Source: Pseudoalteromonas sp. MSK9-3
Lineage (GTDB): Bacteria > Pseudomonadota > Gammaproteobacteria > Enterobacterales > Alteromonadaceae
NCBI RefSeq assembly: GCF_003590335.1
Contig: NZ_MIET01000024.1
Location: 62,001-126,000, forward strand
Direction: 5' to 3'
DNA: 64,000 bases
Part shown: piece by piece, positions 17,466 to 27,926 of the stretch
Position numbering within the stretch: position 1 is the first letter of the stretch
How the letters are laid out: each line of letters opens with the position of its first letter
Program-made: the position numbers and the translations under genes
The notes under the pieces: model-generated
Told to the model about the DNA's origin: nothing
The model's input: only the letters and a program-made list of their open reading frames with translations
Database searches by the model: none

Positions 17466-18398
17466 ATGAAAGTTGCTGTATTGGGTGCCGCTGGCGGTAT
17501 TGGTCAAGCTTTATCACTGTTACTTAAAAATGGCTTGCCTGCAGGTTCTGAATTATCATTATACGACGTAGCGCCAGTTGTTCCAGGTGTTGCTGTTGAT
17601 CTTTCTCACATCCCAACGGCAGTTAAAGTTGCTGGTTTTGGTGCTGATGACCTAGACGCCGCACTTGCTGGTGCTGATATTGTATTGATCCCAGCTGGTA
17701 TGCCACGTAAACCAGGTATGGATCGTGCTGACCTATTCAATGTTAATGCTGGCATTATCAAAACACTTGCTGAAGGTATTGTACGTAATTGTCCTAAAGC
17801 GCTAGTTGGTGTTATCACTAACCCAGTAAATGGCACTGTGCCAATTGTTGCTGAAGTATTCAAAAAAGCGGGTACTTATGAAGCATCTCGCGTATTCGGT
17901 GTAACAACATTAGACGTAATTCGTTCAGAAGCATTTATTGCTGAATTGAAAGGTGTTGATGTGTCTGAAGTTAAAGTACCAGTTATTGGTGGCCACTCAG
18001 GTACTACAATTTTACCACTTCTTTCACAAGTTGAAGGCGTTTCGTTCACTGATGAAGAAGTTGCAGCTTTAACGCCTCGTATCCAGAATGCAGGTACTGA
18101 AGTGGTAAATGCAAAAGCAGGTGGTGGTTCAGCAACACTTTCAATGGGTGCAGCTGCAGCACGTTTCTGCTTCTCATTGGTTAAAGGTCTACAGGGTCAA
18201 GATGTTGTAGATTATGCGTACGTTGCTGTTGAAAATGGCGATGCACCATATTTTGCTCACCCAGTACGTTTAGGTAAAAACGGCGTAGAAGAAATTCTTT
18301 CTTACGGCGAACTAAGCGCATTTGAGCAAAAAGCAAAAGAAGACATGCTTGCAACGCTTAACAAAGACATCCAAGAAGGTGTTGATTTCATGTCTTAA
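17466..18398 (+). CDS. mdh: Malate dehydrogenase (NAD)
   Basis: TCA-cycle enzyme interconverting malate and oxaloacetate. The NAD-binding GAAGGIG lies at residues 7-13; substrate-binding arginines are Arg81, Arg87 and Arg153, and the catalytic His177 lies in VIGGHSGTT. At 310 aa it fits E. coli Mdh (312 aa). The start is the ATG at 17466, behind TGGAGA; an in-frame extension to 17205 (87 residues) has no Mdh similarity and is discarded. A clean terminator follows. Confidence 0.97.
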   Translation: MKVAVLGAAGGIGQALSLLLKNGLPAGSELSLYDVAPVVPGVAVDLSHIPTAVKVAGFGADDLDAALAGADIVLIPAGMPRKPGMDRADLFNVNAGIIKTLAEGIVRNCPKALVGVITNPVNGTVPIVAEVFKKAGTYEASRVFGVTTLDVIRSEAFIAELKGVDVSEVKVPVIGGHSGTTILPLLSQVEGVSFTDEEVAALTPRIQNAGTEVVNAKAGGGSATLSMGAAAARFCFSLVKGLQGQDVVDYAYVAVENGDAPYFAHPVRLGKNGVEEILSYGELSAFEQKAKEDMLATLNKDIQEGVDFMS

Positions 18399-18412
18399 TA
18401 GACAATGAAAAT

Positions 18413-18441
18413 AAAAAAGCCGCGTATATCGCGGCTTTTTT
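18413..18441 (+). terminator. Rho-independent terminator of mdh
   Basis: GCCGCG (18419-18424), loop TATAT, CGCGGC (18430-18435), then six T's; an upstream A-run could let it work for the convergent minus-strand genes too. Confidence 0.93.
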
Positions 18442-18469
18442 GTGATTGAATTTCATACGGGTTATGCAA

Positions 18470-19657
18470 TTAGGTTAGTACTTTTATCGCTTTACTAATC
18501 CCTTCTAAAGTTAATGGGTACATCCGGTTATGCATAAGTTCATCGATGATGTTTATAGATTGGTAATAAGGCCAATGGGTGGTCGGCTGTGGGTTTAACC
18601 ATGCGACTTTTTCGAAGTGCTGGGTCAGGCGTTGAAGCCATATATTGCCCGCTTCCTGATTCCAATGCTCAACACTGCCGCCGGGGTAGGTAATTTCATA
18701 GGGACCCATTGTGGCATCCCCCACAAAAATGAGTCGATAATCTTTACCGAAGCGGTTAATGAGTTGGTAAGTATCCAGTGCTTCGGTATCGCGGCGTTCA
18801 TTGTCTTGCCAAACTTGTTCATACACACAATTATGAAAATAAAAAAACTCTAAATGTTTAAATTCACTGTGCGCAGCACCAAATAATTGTTCGCACAAAT
18901 GAATGTAGTCATCCATTGAGCCTCCAATATCGAACAGCATAATGACATTAATGGCATTGTGTCGTTCAGGGGTCATTTTGACATCGAGCATACCACCTTG
19001 TTTTGCAGTGGCAGCGATGGTTTCATTGAGGTCAAGCTGATCACTGGCGCCACTTTTTGCAAACTTTCGGAGTTTCTTTAACGCCAATTTCATCGTTCTG
19101 CTGGTGATTTCAGTATTGGCGTCTAAATTTCGGTATTGACGTTTATCCCACACTTTTACGGCTTTGCGTTGCCGGTTACCATCTTGACCTATTCGAACGC
19201 CTTCTGGGTTATAACCATAAGCGCCAAATGGGGACGTGCCGCCGGTGCCTACCCACTTATTGCCACCCGCATGACGCTTTTGCTGCTCAATGAGGCGCTG
19301 TTTAAGTGTTTCAAGTAATTTATCAAGCCCACCGAGTGCATTGAGTTGCTGCTTTTCTTCTTCGGATAGATTTTTTTCAAACTCTTTTCTCAACCACTCA
19401 TTTGGGAGCTTTGTAGTGGATTGTAATTTCGAGAGTAAGTCTTGTGATTCGATACCTTGAAAGTAATGGGCGAATGCACGGTCAAATTTATCAAATTGTG
19501 TTTCATCTTTGACAAAAATGATTTTACTTAATTCATAAAAAGCATCGATGTCGGCAAAGGCTAAACCTTTGTCTAATGCATTTAAGCAGTCGAGTAGTTC
19601 GCGTGGGCTTACTTTTAGCCCATAGCGTTTAAGCGTGAAAAAAAACTCAATTAGCAT
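18470..19657 (-). CDS. VWA-domain protein (CoxE-like), partner of MoxR ATPase
   Basis: A 395-aa soluble protein with a helical N-terminal part and a C-terminal von Willebrand A domain. The metal-ion-dependent adhesion site is recognisable but varied (MLFDIGGSMDDY near residue 237, where canonical VWA domains have DxSxS, here D-I-G-G-S). It resembles the CoxE/COG3825-type VWA proteins encoded beside MoxR ATPases. It follows the MoxR gene by 3 bp, so the two are coexpressed. The pair is thought to act in protein or metal-centre maturation; the client is unknown. Confidence 0.8.
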   Translation of the reverse strand: MLIEFFFTLKRYGLKVSPRELLDCLNALDKGLAFADIDAFYELSKIIFVKDETQFDKFDRAFAHYFQGIESQDLLSKLQSTTKLPNEWLRKEFEKNLSEEEKQQLNALGGLDKLLETLKQRLIEQQKRHAGGNKWVGTGGTSPFGAYGYNPEGVRIGQDGNRQRKAVKVWDKRQYRNLDANTEITSRTMKLALKKLRKFAKSGASDQLDLNETIAATAKQGGMLDVKMTPERHNAINVIMLFDIGGSMDDYIHLCEQLFGAAHSEFKHLEFFYFHNCVYEQVWQDNERRDTEALDTYQLINRFGKDYRLIFVGDATMGPYEITYPGGSVEHWNQEAGNIWLQRLTQHFEKVAWLNPQPTTHWPYYQSINIIDELMHNRMYPLTLEGISKAIKVLT

Positions 19658-19660
19658 GGT

Positions 19661-20527
19661 TTATCGCTTACTCATAAAAGCCAGCTTTTCAATTAAGCTC
19701 ACATCTTGTTCGTTTTTTAATAAAGCGCCAAACAGAGGCATAAGACCACCTTGATGCTGTTTATCATGCAGCGTTGAGCTGTCAATATCCTCTGCCATAA
19801 GCAGCTTAAGCCAATCAAGTAACTCACTGGTGCTGGGTTTTTTCTTAAGCCCAGGTACTTCCCTCAATTTAAAAAAGCTTTCTAGTGCTTGCTGTACCAA
19901 CTCGGCTTTTATATTCGGGTAATGTACATCAATAATTTGCTGCATTTGCTGGGCTGATGGGAAGTCAATGTAGTGGAAAAAGCAGCGCCGTAAAAAAGCA
20001 TCGGGGAGTTCTTTTTCATTATTGGATGTAATGATCACGATAGGGCGGATTTTGGCTTTTACACGCTCTCCTGTTTCGTAGACATGAAACTCCATTTTAT
20101 CGAGCTCAAGCAATAAATCATTAGGGAATTCAATGTCGGCTTTATCGATTTCATCAATGAGTAAAACGGGGCGTTGTACGTCGGTAAAGGCGTGCCATAG
20201 CTTACCTTTAACAATGTAATTGTTTATGTCGTGAACGCGCTCCTCACCTAATTGACTGTCACGCAAACGAGATACAGCATCATACTCATATAAGCCTTGT
20301 TGCGCTTTGGTCGTGGACTTTATGTGCCATTGAATAAGGCGGGTGTCGAGGCTGTTGGCAAGCTCTTGCGCAAGGAGTGTTTTACCTGTGCCAGGCTCTC
20401 CTTTAATCAAAAGCGGTTTTTCTAAAATAATAGCAGCGTTAACGGCTTGCATTAATGCGCTGCTCGCAATGTAATTATTGGTTCCTTGAAACTTCACTGG
20501 GTTACCTAACGACTGGTCTGATGACAA
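19661..20527 (-). CDS. MoxR-family AAA+ ATPase
   Basis: A 288-aa AAA+ ATPase of the MoxR group. Walker A is GEPGTGKT (about 43-50), Walker B is LLIDEIDKAD (about 121-130), and sensor 1 sits in ITSNNEKELPDAFLRRC, which also carries the arginine finger region. MoxR proteins act as chaperones with VWA partners, and the VWA gene lies immediately downstream. The genomic pair is common in Alteromonadales, Vibrio and Pseudomonas. No target is encoded nearby. Confidence 0.88.
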   Translation of the reverse strand: MSSDQSLGNPVKFQGTNNYIASSALMQAVNAAIILEKPLLIKGEPGTGKTLLAQELANSLDTRLIQWHIKSTTKAQQGLYEYDAVSRLRDSQLGEERVHDINNYIVKGKLWHAFTDVQRPVLLIDEIDKADIEFPNDLLLELDKMEFHVYETGERVKAKIRPIVIITSNNEKELPDAFLRRCFFHYIDFPSAQQMQQIIDVHYPNIKAELVQQALESFFKLREVPGLKKKPSTSELLDWLKLLMAEDIDSSTLHDKQHQGGLMPLFGALLKNEQDVSLIEKLAFMSKR

Positions 20528-20582
20528 TAGCTTATCTTGCCATAAAAAGGTGAGGTGTCGCTAGTGGCTGGATTTCATTTAG

Positions 20583-20801
20583 CTATGGACCGATATAGTT
20601 AAAACGCGGTATTTCGATGCCATCGCGTGTGATATTTTCTACAAACATGCTGAAAGGGCGGACCCAAAAATCAAAATCTCCGTACAGTGTTTGGTACACA
20701 ACCATGCACTCTTGTGTTTCACTGTGTGTTGCTGTGTGGAATACACGATATTGCTGCCCTTTGTAATGCTGATAAATACCGGGTTTTAGTGTTTGCTTCA
20801 C
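20583..20801 (-). CDS. DUF1653 domain protein
   Basis: A small soluble protein (72 aa from GTG at 20801) matching DUF1653: LKPGIYQHYKGQQYRVFHTATHSETQ and a conserved VVYQTLYGDFDFWVRP, ending in an Arg-Phe-rich tail. The GTG has GGAG about 6 bases upstream and gives the usual ~70-aa length. The longer reading from ATG 20849 would run 16 residues further towards the divergent DUF2947 gene and has no family support. Function is unknown. Confidence 0.8.
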   Translation of the reverse strand: MKQTLKPGIYQHYKGQQYRVFHTATHSETQECMVVYQTLYGDFDFWVRPFSMFVENITRDGIEIPRFNYIGP

Positions 20802-20862
20802 TGTTCGCTCCGTTTTCTGTGCGGTATACTGCGCACTAATGTTTGCCAAACTGGCCTGTTGT

Positions 20863-21342
20863 ATGAATTATATTGCGCTTGATGACTTTAGAAAAGCATG
20901 GGTTTTTAAACACCAAGATTTACCAATATCCGAGAGTGACTTAGCGGCCATTAAACCAATGACGAAAGAGCGTGCTGCGGTTTTATGGAGCACGATGATA
21001 AGTCGCGATCAAGACCACCCTGACTTTTTTAACCCCTCAGAGTGGGTTGGTAAAGAAGATAGTTGGTCAGAAAATGTTGATTGGGAGCAGCCTTGGGAGC
21101 AAGGTGAGGGATCATTACCAGAGTCAATCACTACGCACCTTGGCTGGGAAGCGAATACAACGGTGTATTTTTGTATGTCGCGAGATCAGGTTATAGAAAC
21201 TAACTTTGCAGTATTTCAGCGGTGTTGGCAGAATTTTATGTTTTTATGTGATGGCAGTTTACTGGTTGGTAAAAAGCGCACTGCTGTGGTGCAGTTTATG
21301 GAAAACGGAGAAGCACGCTTGGGTGAAAAGCCGAAAGGCTAG
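20863..21342 (+). CDS. DUF2947 domain protein
   Basis: A 159-aa soluble, Trp-rich protein that fits DUF2947, a family I know from Vibrio, Shewanella and Pseudoalteromonas: MNYIALDDFRKAWVFKHQDLP at the start and ESWSEN/GWEANTTVYFCMSRDQ-like central blocks. I place the start at ATG 20863, because the alternative ATG at 20839 adds eight residues and overlaps the divergent gene region. Function is unknown. Confidence 0.7.
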   Translation: MNYIALDDFRKAWVFKHQDLPISESDLAAIKPMTKERAAVLWSTMISRDQDHPDFFNPSEWVGKEDSWSENVDWEQPWEQGEGSLPESITTHLGWEANTTVYFCMSRDQVIETNFAVFQRCWQNFMFLCDGSLLVGKKRTAVVQFMENGEARLGEKPKG

Positions 21343-21391
21343 CTTGCACTGATAGGCCATGCTATAACTTTCATATAAAGGGAGAGCTAGT

Positions 21392-22027
21392 GTGGACAAA
21401 CAACTGTTAACAACATCAAGTACGCAAAATAGTTTATGGCACGATGAGCATGAACGCTTGCAGTTTGCTGAGTTAGTTAACGTATTTTATGCACGAGAGA
21501 TCCCTGCTTTGGCAAAAAAGGCAGACAAAGAGCAAATATCACGTGCTTTACTGAGCCTTCCTTATTATGTTGAACGAGCGGCCCGGCATATTGTGCAAGG
21601 GTGTGTCCCTTTAGAGTTAGACAGTCACAATGGCAGCTGGTTATGTGCGCAAAAAGCCCAACCAAAGTGGCAAGCTGATGTGTGCGAACATTATTTTTCA
21701 CGCCATGCATCCGTCGGGTTGGTGGTACCCATTGTTATTTCAGGTGATGGTTTAACACGCATAGTCATAGACACCATAGATCAAGTGCGAGACAATACGG
21801 TGCACTGTAATCAGTATCAGTGGTTCGATTGTTCAGGGCGAAGTCATGATAATGACTCTACCATGATGCTTAAACCTTCTAAAGCGCTTCTCAGTGCCGC
21901 ATGTTGCGGGCATCAATGGCGGTTTACGAAGGCGATAAGCCCAAGGATATTAAGCTTAAGGGAAATGCTGTTAGCCAGTATGATTAACTGGAAAAACGTA
22001 AGAACAATAAAAAAACGTCCATATTAA
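21392..22027 (+). CDS. Hypothetical protein upstream of ftsB (211 aa)
   Basis: A GTG-start frame with GGGAG just upstream. The protein is soluble, has scattered His, Cys and Trp residues, and no signal or membrane segment. I do not recognise a domain. It precedes ftsB by 37 bp on the same strand, so it may be cotranscribed with the cell-division/isoprenoid block. Coding is supported by length, ribosome-binding site and spacing rather than by homology I can name. Confidence 0.55.
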   Translation: MDKQLLTTSSTQNSLWHDEHERLQFAELVNVFYAREIPALAKKADKEQISRALLSLPYYVERAARHIVQGCVPLELDSHNGSWLCAQKAQPKWQADVCEHYFSRHASVGLVVPIVISGDGLTRIVIDTIDQVRDNTVHCNQYQWFDCSGRSHDNDSTMMLKPSKALLSAACCGHQWRFTKAISPRILSLREMLLASMINWKNVRTIKKRPY

Positions 22028-22064
22028 TCTTAAAAAATGCATAGCAGGCGTTAGGAGCTAAATA

Positions 22065-22349
22065 GTGCGCTTATTTCAATTTGCTTTAGTTTGCTTAGCG
22101 GCCTTTATTCAGTATCAGCTCTGGTTTGGTCATAATGGCTTACAAGACTACACCAGACTCAAGGAGGCAGTCACAGCACACCAACAAATCAATGCAAAGC
22201 TGCTAAAACGTAACAAACTACTTAAAGCCGATATAGAAGATTTAAAGCTTGGTTTAGAGGGCGTAGAAGAACGTGCTCGACATGAACTGGGCATGATCAA
22301 ACCGAATGAAACATTCATAAGAGTTCTGCCAAAAAAACACCATGAATAA
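22065..22349 (+). CDS. ftsB: Cell division protein FtsB
   Basis: A 94-aa bitopic inner-membrane protein: one N-terminal membrane segment (about 3-20), then a periplasmic coiled coil (about 28-70, with RLKEAVTAHQQINAKLLKRN). It joins FtsL and FtsQ in the divisome and helps activate septal peptidoglycan synthesis. The start is GTG behind TTAGGAG. It overlaps ispD by 8 bases, the ftsB-ispD-ispF order found in E. coli. Confidence 0.93.
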   Translation: MRLFQFALVCLAAFIQYQLWFGHNGLQDYTRLKEAVTAHQQINAKLLKRNKLLKADIEDLKLGLEGVEERARHELGMIKPNETFIRVLPKKHHE

Positions 22350-23043
22350 AAATCCAAAAATAGCCATTGTTGTGCCCGCAGCGGGCGTGGGCAGTCGTAT
22401 GCAGCTATCACATCCTAAGCAGTACTTAGATATTGCAGGGAAAACGGTTTTAGAGCACACATTAGACAAAATGTTAAACATCCCTGCGGTGAGTATGATC
22501 GCGGTTGCTGTGAGTGAACAAGATGCCTATTTTGCTGACCTAAATATTGATAGCAGGCGCATAATTCGCACCCCTGGTGGGCAAGAGCGCTCTGATTCGG
22601 TGCTCAATGCGTTAAATCGACTGGTTGAGTATGCGCCTGATTGGGTACTTGTCCATGATGCGGCCAGACCGTTGGTTACCGCCTCAGATATTACACAGTT
22701 AATGACTCAGTGCATACATAAAGGTCAAGGTGGGATTTTAGCTGCTAAAGTAAAAGACACGATTAAACGTGGCAATGAATATAGTTTAGGTACTGTGCCG
22801 CGTGATGATCTATGGCAAGCATTAACCCCGCAAATGTTTCCATTTGAAGCATTGCGAGCTGCACTTGAAAGTGCCTTGTTAAACAACGTCAAAATCACCG
22901 ATGAAGCATCGGCGATGGAATGGAATAATGAGCCTGTACAGCTTATTGCTGGGCGCTCAGACAATATAAAAATCACTACGCCAGAAGATTATGCTTTGGC
23001 GTGTTTTTTAATATCTCAACAGCAAAAAGAGAGTGCAAAATGA
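22342..23043 (+). CDS. ispD: 2-C-methyl-D-erythritol 4-phosphate cytidylyltransferase
   Basis: MEP-pathway enzyme that joins CTP and MEP. The nucleotide-binding N-terminus [11 protein letters not shown] (about 9-19) and a Lys (HPKQYL) are present, with [16 protein letters not shown] GGQERSDS and VHDAARPLV motifs (about 100-108). Length 233 aa fits E. coli IspD (236 aa). The start codon lies within the end of ftsB, and ispF begins in its stop (ATGA), so translation is coupled. Confidence 0.97.
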   Translation: MNKNPKIAIVVPAAGVGSRMQLSHPKQYLDIAGKTVLEHTLDKMLNIPAVSMIAVAVSEQDAYFADLNIDSRRIIRTPGGQERSDSVLNALNRLVEYAPDWVLVHDAARPLVTASDITQLMTQCIHKGQGGILAAKVKDTIKRGNEYSLGTVPRDDLWQALTPQMFPFEALRAALESALLNNVKITDEASAMEWNNEPVQLIAGRSDNIKITTPEDYALACFLISQQQKESAK

Positions 23044-23516
23044 TAAGAATTGGCCATGGGTTTGATGTACATAAATTCGGTGGAGAAGGTCCACTGGTAA
23101 TTTGTGGTGAAAAAATCCCATATCAATATGGCTTTATTGCACACTCAGATGGTGACGTTGCAGTGCATGCTTTGTGTGATGCCTTGCTAGGGGCATTGGC
23201 TTTAGGCGATATTGGTAAACATTTCCCTGATACTGCTGATGAGTTTGAAAATATAGACAGTCGTATATTATTACGACGTGTTATGGCGCAAATTGTTGAA
23301 TTGGGTTATCAATTGGCAAATTGCGATGTCACACTTGTTGCACAAGCCCCTAAGATGCGACCGCATATTGATGCGATGCGCGCTAATTTGGCACAAGATT
23401 GTAATGTTGCGCTTGATCAAGTTAATGTGAAAGCCACGACAACTGAAAAGCTAGGTTTTGAAGGGCGAAAAGAAGGTATTTCTGCACACGCAGTGGTATT
23501 GGTAACAAAGATATGA
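23040..23516 (+). CDS. ispF: 2-C-methyl-D-erythritol 2,4-cyclodiphosphate synthase
   Basis: MEP-pathway enzyme forming the cyclic diphosphate intermediate. The metal-binding [13 protein letters not shown] gives Asp8 and His10, and [19 protein letters not shown] gives the further His and Asp. [17 protein letters not shown] is the C-terminal signature. The start is the ATG at 23040, overlapping the ispD stop; the family length is about 158 aa. Confidence 0.97.
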   Translation: MIRIGHGFDVHKFGGEGPLVICGEKIPYQYGFIAHSDGDVAVHALCDALLGALALGDIGKHFPDTADEFENIDSRILLRRVMAQIVELGYQLANCDVTLVAQAPKMRPHIDAMRANLAQDCNVALDQVNVKATTTEKLGFEGRKEGISAHAVVLVTKI

Positions 23517-24562
23517 AGGATTTAAACTATTTATATGGTGAGCCATTATCAACGGCAGATTATAAAACCAGTGCAGAAGACTTTGTTGTAGACGAAATAC
23601 TGGATATTGAGCTTACAGGTGAAGGTGAGCATATGTGTCTACAAGTGATCAAAAAAGGCGAAAATACACAATACGTGGCTAAGATGATTGCAAAATTTGC
23701 CAATGTAGCGCCGCGAGATGTCAGTTATGCCGGCTTAAAAGATAGGCATGGCGTAACCAGTCAATGGTTCAGTGTGCCAGTCCCTATTAAGCAGAGTATT
23801 GATTTTACTGAATTAAACAGTGATAGTGTGTTTGTAATTAAACAAATCAGGCACAATAGAAAACTACGTACTGGCTGTCATTCAGGGAATAAGTTTCAAA
23901 TTACTCTGCGTCATATTAGTACACCATTAGATATATTATCTCGCATCAATGCAGTACGCCAAGGGGTGCCAAATTATTTTGGTGAGCAACGATTTGGTCA
24001 TGATGGGCATAATTTACACATGGCTGAGCGTATGTTTGCGGGTGAGCGTATTCGAGATAAAAAATTACGCGGCATCATTATATCGGCAGCGCGCTCTCAT
24101 ATTTTTAACGCCATTGTTAGTCAGCGCGTTGCGGAGCACGGTTTGGCTAAAACTTGGCACAAAGAAGTGTTTATGTTGAGTGGCAGTAATGCATTTTTTG
24201 AAGAAAATATCAGTGATGACACCATATCGCGGCTAACCAGTGGCGATATTCTTTTGTCTGCACCGCTTGTTGGCAAAGGGGAAAAAGGCTTAACAGAGCA
24301 AGAGAAAACTTGGCTGCTGCCATTTAGTGCTTGGCAAGAAGGGCTGGCTGAATTAGGGTTAAAGAATGAGCGTCGGGCATTGCGTTTAATTCCGCAAGGT
24401 TTAGAAGTAAAAACACTGGATGAAACAACGATAAAGTTGTCGTTTAGTTTACCCAAAGGGACATTTGCGACGGCGTTACTCAGAGAGCTGGTGAAGCACC
24501 GAGATGCCTCAAAAGATAACATAACGGACAATAATAAAGATGAGAATACTACTCAGCAATGA
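23513..24562 (+). CDS. truD: tRNA pseudouridine(13) synthase
   Basis: TruD isomerises U13 in tRNA-Glu. Visible motifs: DFVVDEIL (about 23-30), the catalytic segment [18 protein letters not shown] (about 74-91, Asp80), and [15 protein letters not shown] (about 152-166). Length 349 aa is normal. It overlaps ispF by 4 bases and surE by 23 bases, the compact ispF-truD-surE-pcm order of E. coli. Confidence 0.96.
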   Translation: MKDLNYLYGEPLSTADYKTSAEDFVVDEILDIELTGEGEHMCLQVIKKGENTQYVAKMIAKFANVAPRDVSYAGLKDRHGVTSQWFSVPVPIKQSIDFTELNSDSVFVIKQIRHNRKLRTGCHSGNKFQITLRHISTPLDILSRINAVRQGVPNYFGEQRFGHDGHNLHMAERMFAGERIRDKKLRGIIISAARSHIFNAIVSQRVAEHGLAKTWHKEVFMLSGSNAFFEENISDDTISRLTSGDILLSAPLVGKGEKGLTEQEKTWLLPFSAWQEGLAELGLKNERRALRLIPQGLEVKTLDETTIKLSFSLPKGTFATALLRELVKHRDASKDNITDNNKDENTTQQ

Positions 24563-25289
24563 TGATGGCGTACATGCTAAAGGAATTGCGGTACTTTACC
24601 AAGCATTGAGTCAAATAGCGCAAGTTACGGTTGTTGCACCCGATCGTAATTGTAGTGGCGCAAGTAATTCATTGACACTGATGAATCCTTTACGGATGTC
24701 TAGTTTAGACAATGGGTTTATGTCAGTTAACGGCACCCCAACCGATTGTGTTCATATGGGGATCAATAAATTAATGAGTGAACGTCCGGATCTTGTTGTG
24801 GCTGGAGTGAATAAAGGCGCTAACCTTGGTGATGATACTTTGTACTCAGGAACAGTGGCTGCTGCAATAGAAGGGCGGCATTTAGGGTTACCCGCAATTG
24901 CTGTGTCGTTGTGCTCAAAAGAGGAAGCACACTATGAAACGGCGGCCCATGTTACCGTTGAAATAATCAAAAAATTGCACTTTCACCCGTTACCCGCAGA
25001 TCAAATTATTAATATTAATGTCCCCGACTTACCCATTTCTGAGCTCAAAGGCGTGAAGGTCAGTCGACTTGGTTCGAGGCATCAAGCTGAAACAATGACA
25101 CAGCAAGCTGATCCTTGGGGGCGGGATATTTTTTGGTATGGGCCATTGGGTCGTGAAAGTGATGCGGGGCCAGGTACTGATTTTCATACTATCAGTGAAG
25201 GATATGCATCAGTTACCCCCTTAAAAGTTGATATGACTGCACACGAAAGCTTAGCGACTATGGCAAGCTGGTTACAAGAGTCTATGTAA
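24540..25289 (+). CDS. surE: 5'/3'-nucleotidase SurE
   Basis: Metal-dependent nucleotidase/exopolyphosphatase of stationary-phase survival. The N-terminal [16 protein letters not shown] supplies the metal-binding Asp8-Asp9; [29 protein letters not shown] and [18 protein letters not shown] are the family motifs. Length 249 aa is normal. It begins 23 bases inside truD and ends overlapping pcm by one base. Confidence 0.97.
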   Translation: MRILLSNDDGVHAKGIAVLYQALSQIAQVTVVAPDRNCSGASNSLTLMNPLRMSSLDNGFMSVNGTPTDCVHMGINKLMSERPDLVVAGVNKGANLGDDTLYSGTVAAAIEGRHLGLPAIAVSLCSKEEAHYETAAHVTVEIIKKLHFHPLPADQIININVPDLPISELKGVKVSRLGSRHQAETMTQQADPWGRDIFWYGPLGRESDAGPGTDFHTISEGYASVTPLKVDMTAHESLATMASWLQESM

Positions 25290-25930
25290 TGTTATTAAAC
25301 AATTATGCGCGCAGTGCGAGTATTTTAATCGAGCAACTTAAAGAACTTGGAGTGGAAGACGCTAAAGTGTTAGCTGTATTAGAGCAAACACCACGGCATT
25401 TGTTCGTTGATGATGTCTTAAAGCATAAGTCCTACGAAAATACGGCGTTACCTATAGGGCAGGGGCAAACGATTTCACAGCCGTTTATTGTTGGGAAAAT
25501 GACTGAAATACTCAGACAAGTTGGGGTCGAAGGCTCGGTTCTTGAAATAGGCACCGGTTCTGGTTATCAAACTGCAATTTTGGCACAGTTGTTTGAAAGT
25601 GTGTGTACTGTTGAAAGAATAAAAAGCTTGCAGTGGCAAGCTAAGCGCAGAATGCACCAGCTTGATTTATATAACGTATCGATGAAACATGGTGATGGGT
25701 GGTTGGGCTGGTCGTCTAAAGCGCCTTTCGCTGGGATCATTGTTACCGCTGCAGCAAAGTCAGTACCGCAGTCTTTATTGCAACAGTTAGAAGATGGTGG
25801 TGCACTGATCGTTCCTTTAGGTGAACATGAACAGGTTTTAACACTCTTTGTTCGCCAAGGTGAGCAATTTATTGAACATCCATTAGCACCGGTAAAGTTT
25901 GTACCCTTGATCGCCGGTGATATTATTTAA
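25289..25930 (+). CDS. pcm: Protein-L-isoaspartate O-methyltransferase
   Basis: SAM-dependent repair methyltransferase for isoaspartyl residues. The SAM site is [18 protein letters not shown] (about 82-99), the substrate side includes [17 protein letters not shown], and a C-terminal IVPLGE segment is present. Length 213 aa fits the family (208 aa in E. coli). It is cotranscribed with surE and precedes nlpD by 68 bp. Confidence 0.96.
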   Translation: MLLNNYARSASILIEQLKELGVEDAKVLAVLEQTPRHLFVDDVLKHKSYENTALPIGQGQTISQPFIVGKMTEILRQVGVEGSVLEIGTGSGYQTAILAQLFESVCTVERIKSLQWQAKRRMHQLDLYNVSMKHGDGWLGWSSKAPFAGIIVTAAAKSVPQSLLQQLEDGGALIVPLGEHEQVLTLFVRQGEQFIEHPLAPVKFVPLIAGDII

Positions 25931-25998
25931 AGTCTATTTTAAGTGGCGAGACAGTACCAATTTAAGCATTTATGATTATATATGGCGAACAGTAAACA

Positions 25999-26826
25999 AT
26001 GATAAAAATGCATCTGCTAATTCTATTACTGGCTGCTTTGTTGTTGAGTGCTTGCTCTACTCGCCATAAACCAGCTCCTGTTACATCTCTATATTCTGGT
26101 AAGACCTCTTCGACGCATAAAATTCACATTAAAAATAATCAATATAAAGTTCACAAAGGTGATACGTTATTTTCTATTGCTTTTAGTGCAAATAAAGATG
26201 TGAGGGCAGTTGCTCAGATAAATAATATAAAACCGCCCTATGTGATTTATCCCGGGCAAATTATTCATTTAAAGCGTTTTGTAAATAAGAATAATAAGGT
26301 TAAAAAACAGACAAAAAAACAAAGTGACCCTAAAAATAATAAACAAAAAAGTAACAAAATACAGAAAAAAGAACTTGATAAGCCAAAACAACGGGAGTAT
26401 GTTCAAAAAGAACAGAAAAGCAGTGTCAAAGTACCTAAGCAAATGATTTCTAAAAAGGTACAGTGGCAGAGGCCCGTTTCTGGCAGGGTGATAAAACGTT
26501 TTTCTGTTAAAGATAATGGGTATAAAGGACTATTAATTGCTAATAAACACGGAACACCTGTAAAAGCTGCCGCAGCGGGCACTGTGGTTTATGCGGGAAG
26601 TGCATTAAGAGGGTATGGTAATTTAATCATTCTGAAGCACAATGATGATTACCTAAGTGCTTATGCACATAACTCGAAATTATGGGTCAAAGAGCAGCAA
26701 AAAGTTAAAGTTGGTCAAAGAATTGCCGACATAGGAAGTACAGACGCCACTGAGACTGCGCTTCGCTTTGAGATCCGTTATAGAGGGCAAGCTGTAAACC
26801 CACTTAGGTTTTTACCTAAGGATTAA
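25999..26826 (+). CDS. nlpD: Lipoprotein NlpD (LysM and degenerate M23 domain)
   Basis: A lipoprotein with signal peptide and lipobox LLSAC (Cys near residue 19). A LysM peptidoglycan-binding domain (about 50-93, YKVHKGDTLFSIAFSANKDV) and a very Lys/Gln-rich linker follow. The C-terminal LytM/M23 domain (about 166-272) lacks the HxH zinc motif (RFEIRY instead), so it is a non-catalytic activator, like E. coli NlpD, which activates amidase AmiC at septation. In E. coli main rpoS promoters lie inside nlpD; rpoS is next here too. Confidence 0.93.
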   Translation: MIKMHLLILLLAALLLSACSTRHKPAPVTSLYSGKTSSTHKIHIKNNQYKVHKGDTLFSIAFSANKDVRAVAQINNIKPPYVIYPGQIIHLKRFVNKNNKVKKQTKKQSDPKNNKQKSNKIQKKELDKPKQREYVQKEQKSSVKVPKQMISKKVQWQRPVSGRVIKRFSVKDNGYKGLLIANKHGTPVKAAAAGTVVYAGSALRGYGNLIILKHNDDYLSAYAHNSKLWVKEQQKVKVGQRIADIGSTDATETALRFEIRYRGQAVNPLRFLPKD

Positions 26827-26882
26827 GACACTAACAGACAGTATGATGAATTTATACCATTCATTCGCTTGGGAGGATGCAT

Positions 26883-27863
26883 ATGGCTCAAACTGCAAAT
26901 GTTAAGACCAAAAAAACGGAAGATTTTGAAGAAAAAAACGATGATGTCACATTGGATGATTCTAAAACTGCGCTTTTAGAAAACATTGAAGATGAAGACA
27001 TTTTCGCAAAAGACGAAACAGTAAAGAACCTAGATGCGACTCAGTTATATTTAGGTGAAATTGGTTTCTCTCCGCTGCTGAGTGCTGAAGAAGAAGTTTA
27101 TTTTGCGCGCAAAGCTTTAAAAGGCTGTGAAGCCTCTCGAAAACGTATGATTGAAAGCAACTTGCGGCTCGTTGTTAAAATAGCGCGAAGATACAACAAT
27201 CGAGGTTTAGCGTTGTTGGATCTCATTGAAGAGGGTAACTTAGGCCTAATTCGTGCTGTTGAAAAGTTTGATCCAGAGCGAGGTTTTCGCTTTTCTACCT
27301 ATGCAACATGGTGGATACGTCAAACGATCGAACGTGCCATAATGAACCAAACTCGTACGATCCGCCTTCCTATTCATGTTGTTAAAGAACTCAATGTATA
27401 TTTACGTACAGCACGTGAGCTGACGCAAAAGTTAGATCATGAACCAACGGCTGAAGAAATTGCAGAATGTTTGGATAGACCTGTAGAAGACGTGACGAAA
27501 ATGCTGCGCTTAAATGAAAAAATCACCTCAGTTGATACACCAATTGGTGGCGAAAATGATAAAGCGCTGTTAGATATTATTGCTGATGAAAAAGGGCATG
27601 GTCCTGAGAATGAAGTACAGAGCAATGATATTAATAAGCACATTGTGGATTGGTTAGGTGAATTGAATCCTAAACAGCGCGAAGTGTTAGCAAGACGGTT
27701 TGGTTTACTGGGTTATGAGCCATCGACACTTGAAGATGTTGGTCGAGAAATAGGCTTGACGCGAGAGCGAGTACGCCAAATCCAAGTTGAAGCGTTACGT
27801 CGTTTAAAAGACATTTTGCAACATGAAGGGTTAAGTACAGACAGTTTATTTGAACAAATGTAA
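26883..27863 (+). CDS. rpoS: RNA polymerase sigma factor RpoS
   Basis: General stress/stationary-phase sigma factor. Region 1.2 is [21 protein letters not shown], region 2 includes [36 protein letters not shown], region 2.4 has [17 protein letters not shown], and region 4 ends in the [30 protein letters not shown] choose the second ATG (26883, 326 aa), because GGAGG at 26872-26876 is 6 bases from it but directly abuts the ATG at 26877. Length fits E. coli RpoS (330 aa). Confidence 0.96.
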   Translation: MAQTANVKTKKTEDFEEKNDDVTLDDSKTALLENIEDEDIFAKDETVKNLDATQLYLGEIGFSPLLSAEEEVYFARKALKGCEASRKRMIESNLRLVVKIARRYNNRGLALLDLIEEGNLGLIRAVEKFDPERGFRFSTYATWWIRQTIERAIMNQTRTIRLPIHVVKELNVYLRTARELTQKLDHEPTAEEIAECLDRPVEDVTKMLRLNEKITSVDTPIGGENDKALLDIIADEKGHGPENEVQSNDINKHIVDWLGELNPKQREVLARRFGLLGYEPSTLEDVGREIGLTRERVRQIQVEALRRLKDILQHEGLSTDSLFEQM

Positions 27864-27881
27864 CTGCGAACAACCTTTAAT

Positions 27882-27911
27882 AAAAAAACCACTCTGAGAG
27901 TGGTTTTTTTA
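27882..27911. terminator. Bidirectional terminator between rpoS and mutS
   Basis: ACCACTC (27888-27894), loop TGA, GAGTGGT (27898-27904), bounded by a seven-A run before and a T-run after. It is symmetrical and lies between convergent genes, so it probably ends both transcripts. Confidence 0.93.
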
Positions 27912-27926
27912 TAGGAAATGTATCGG

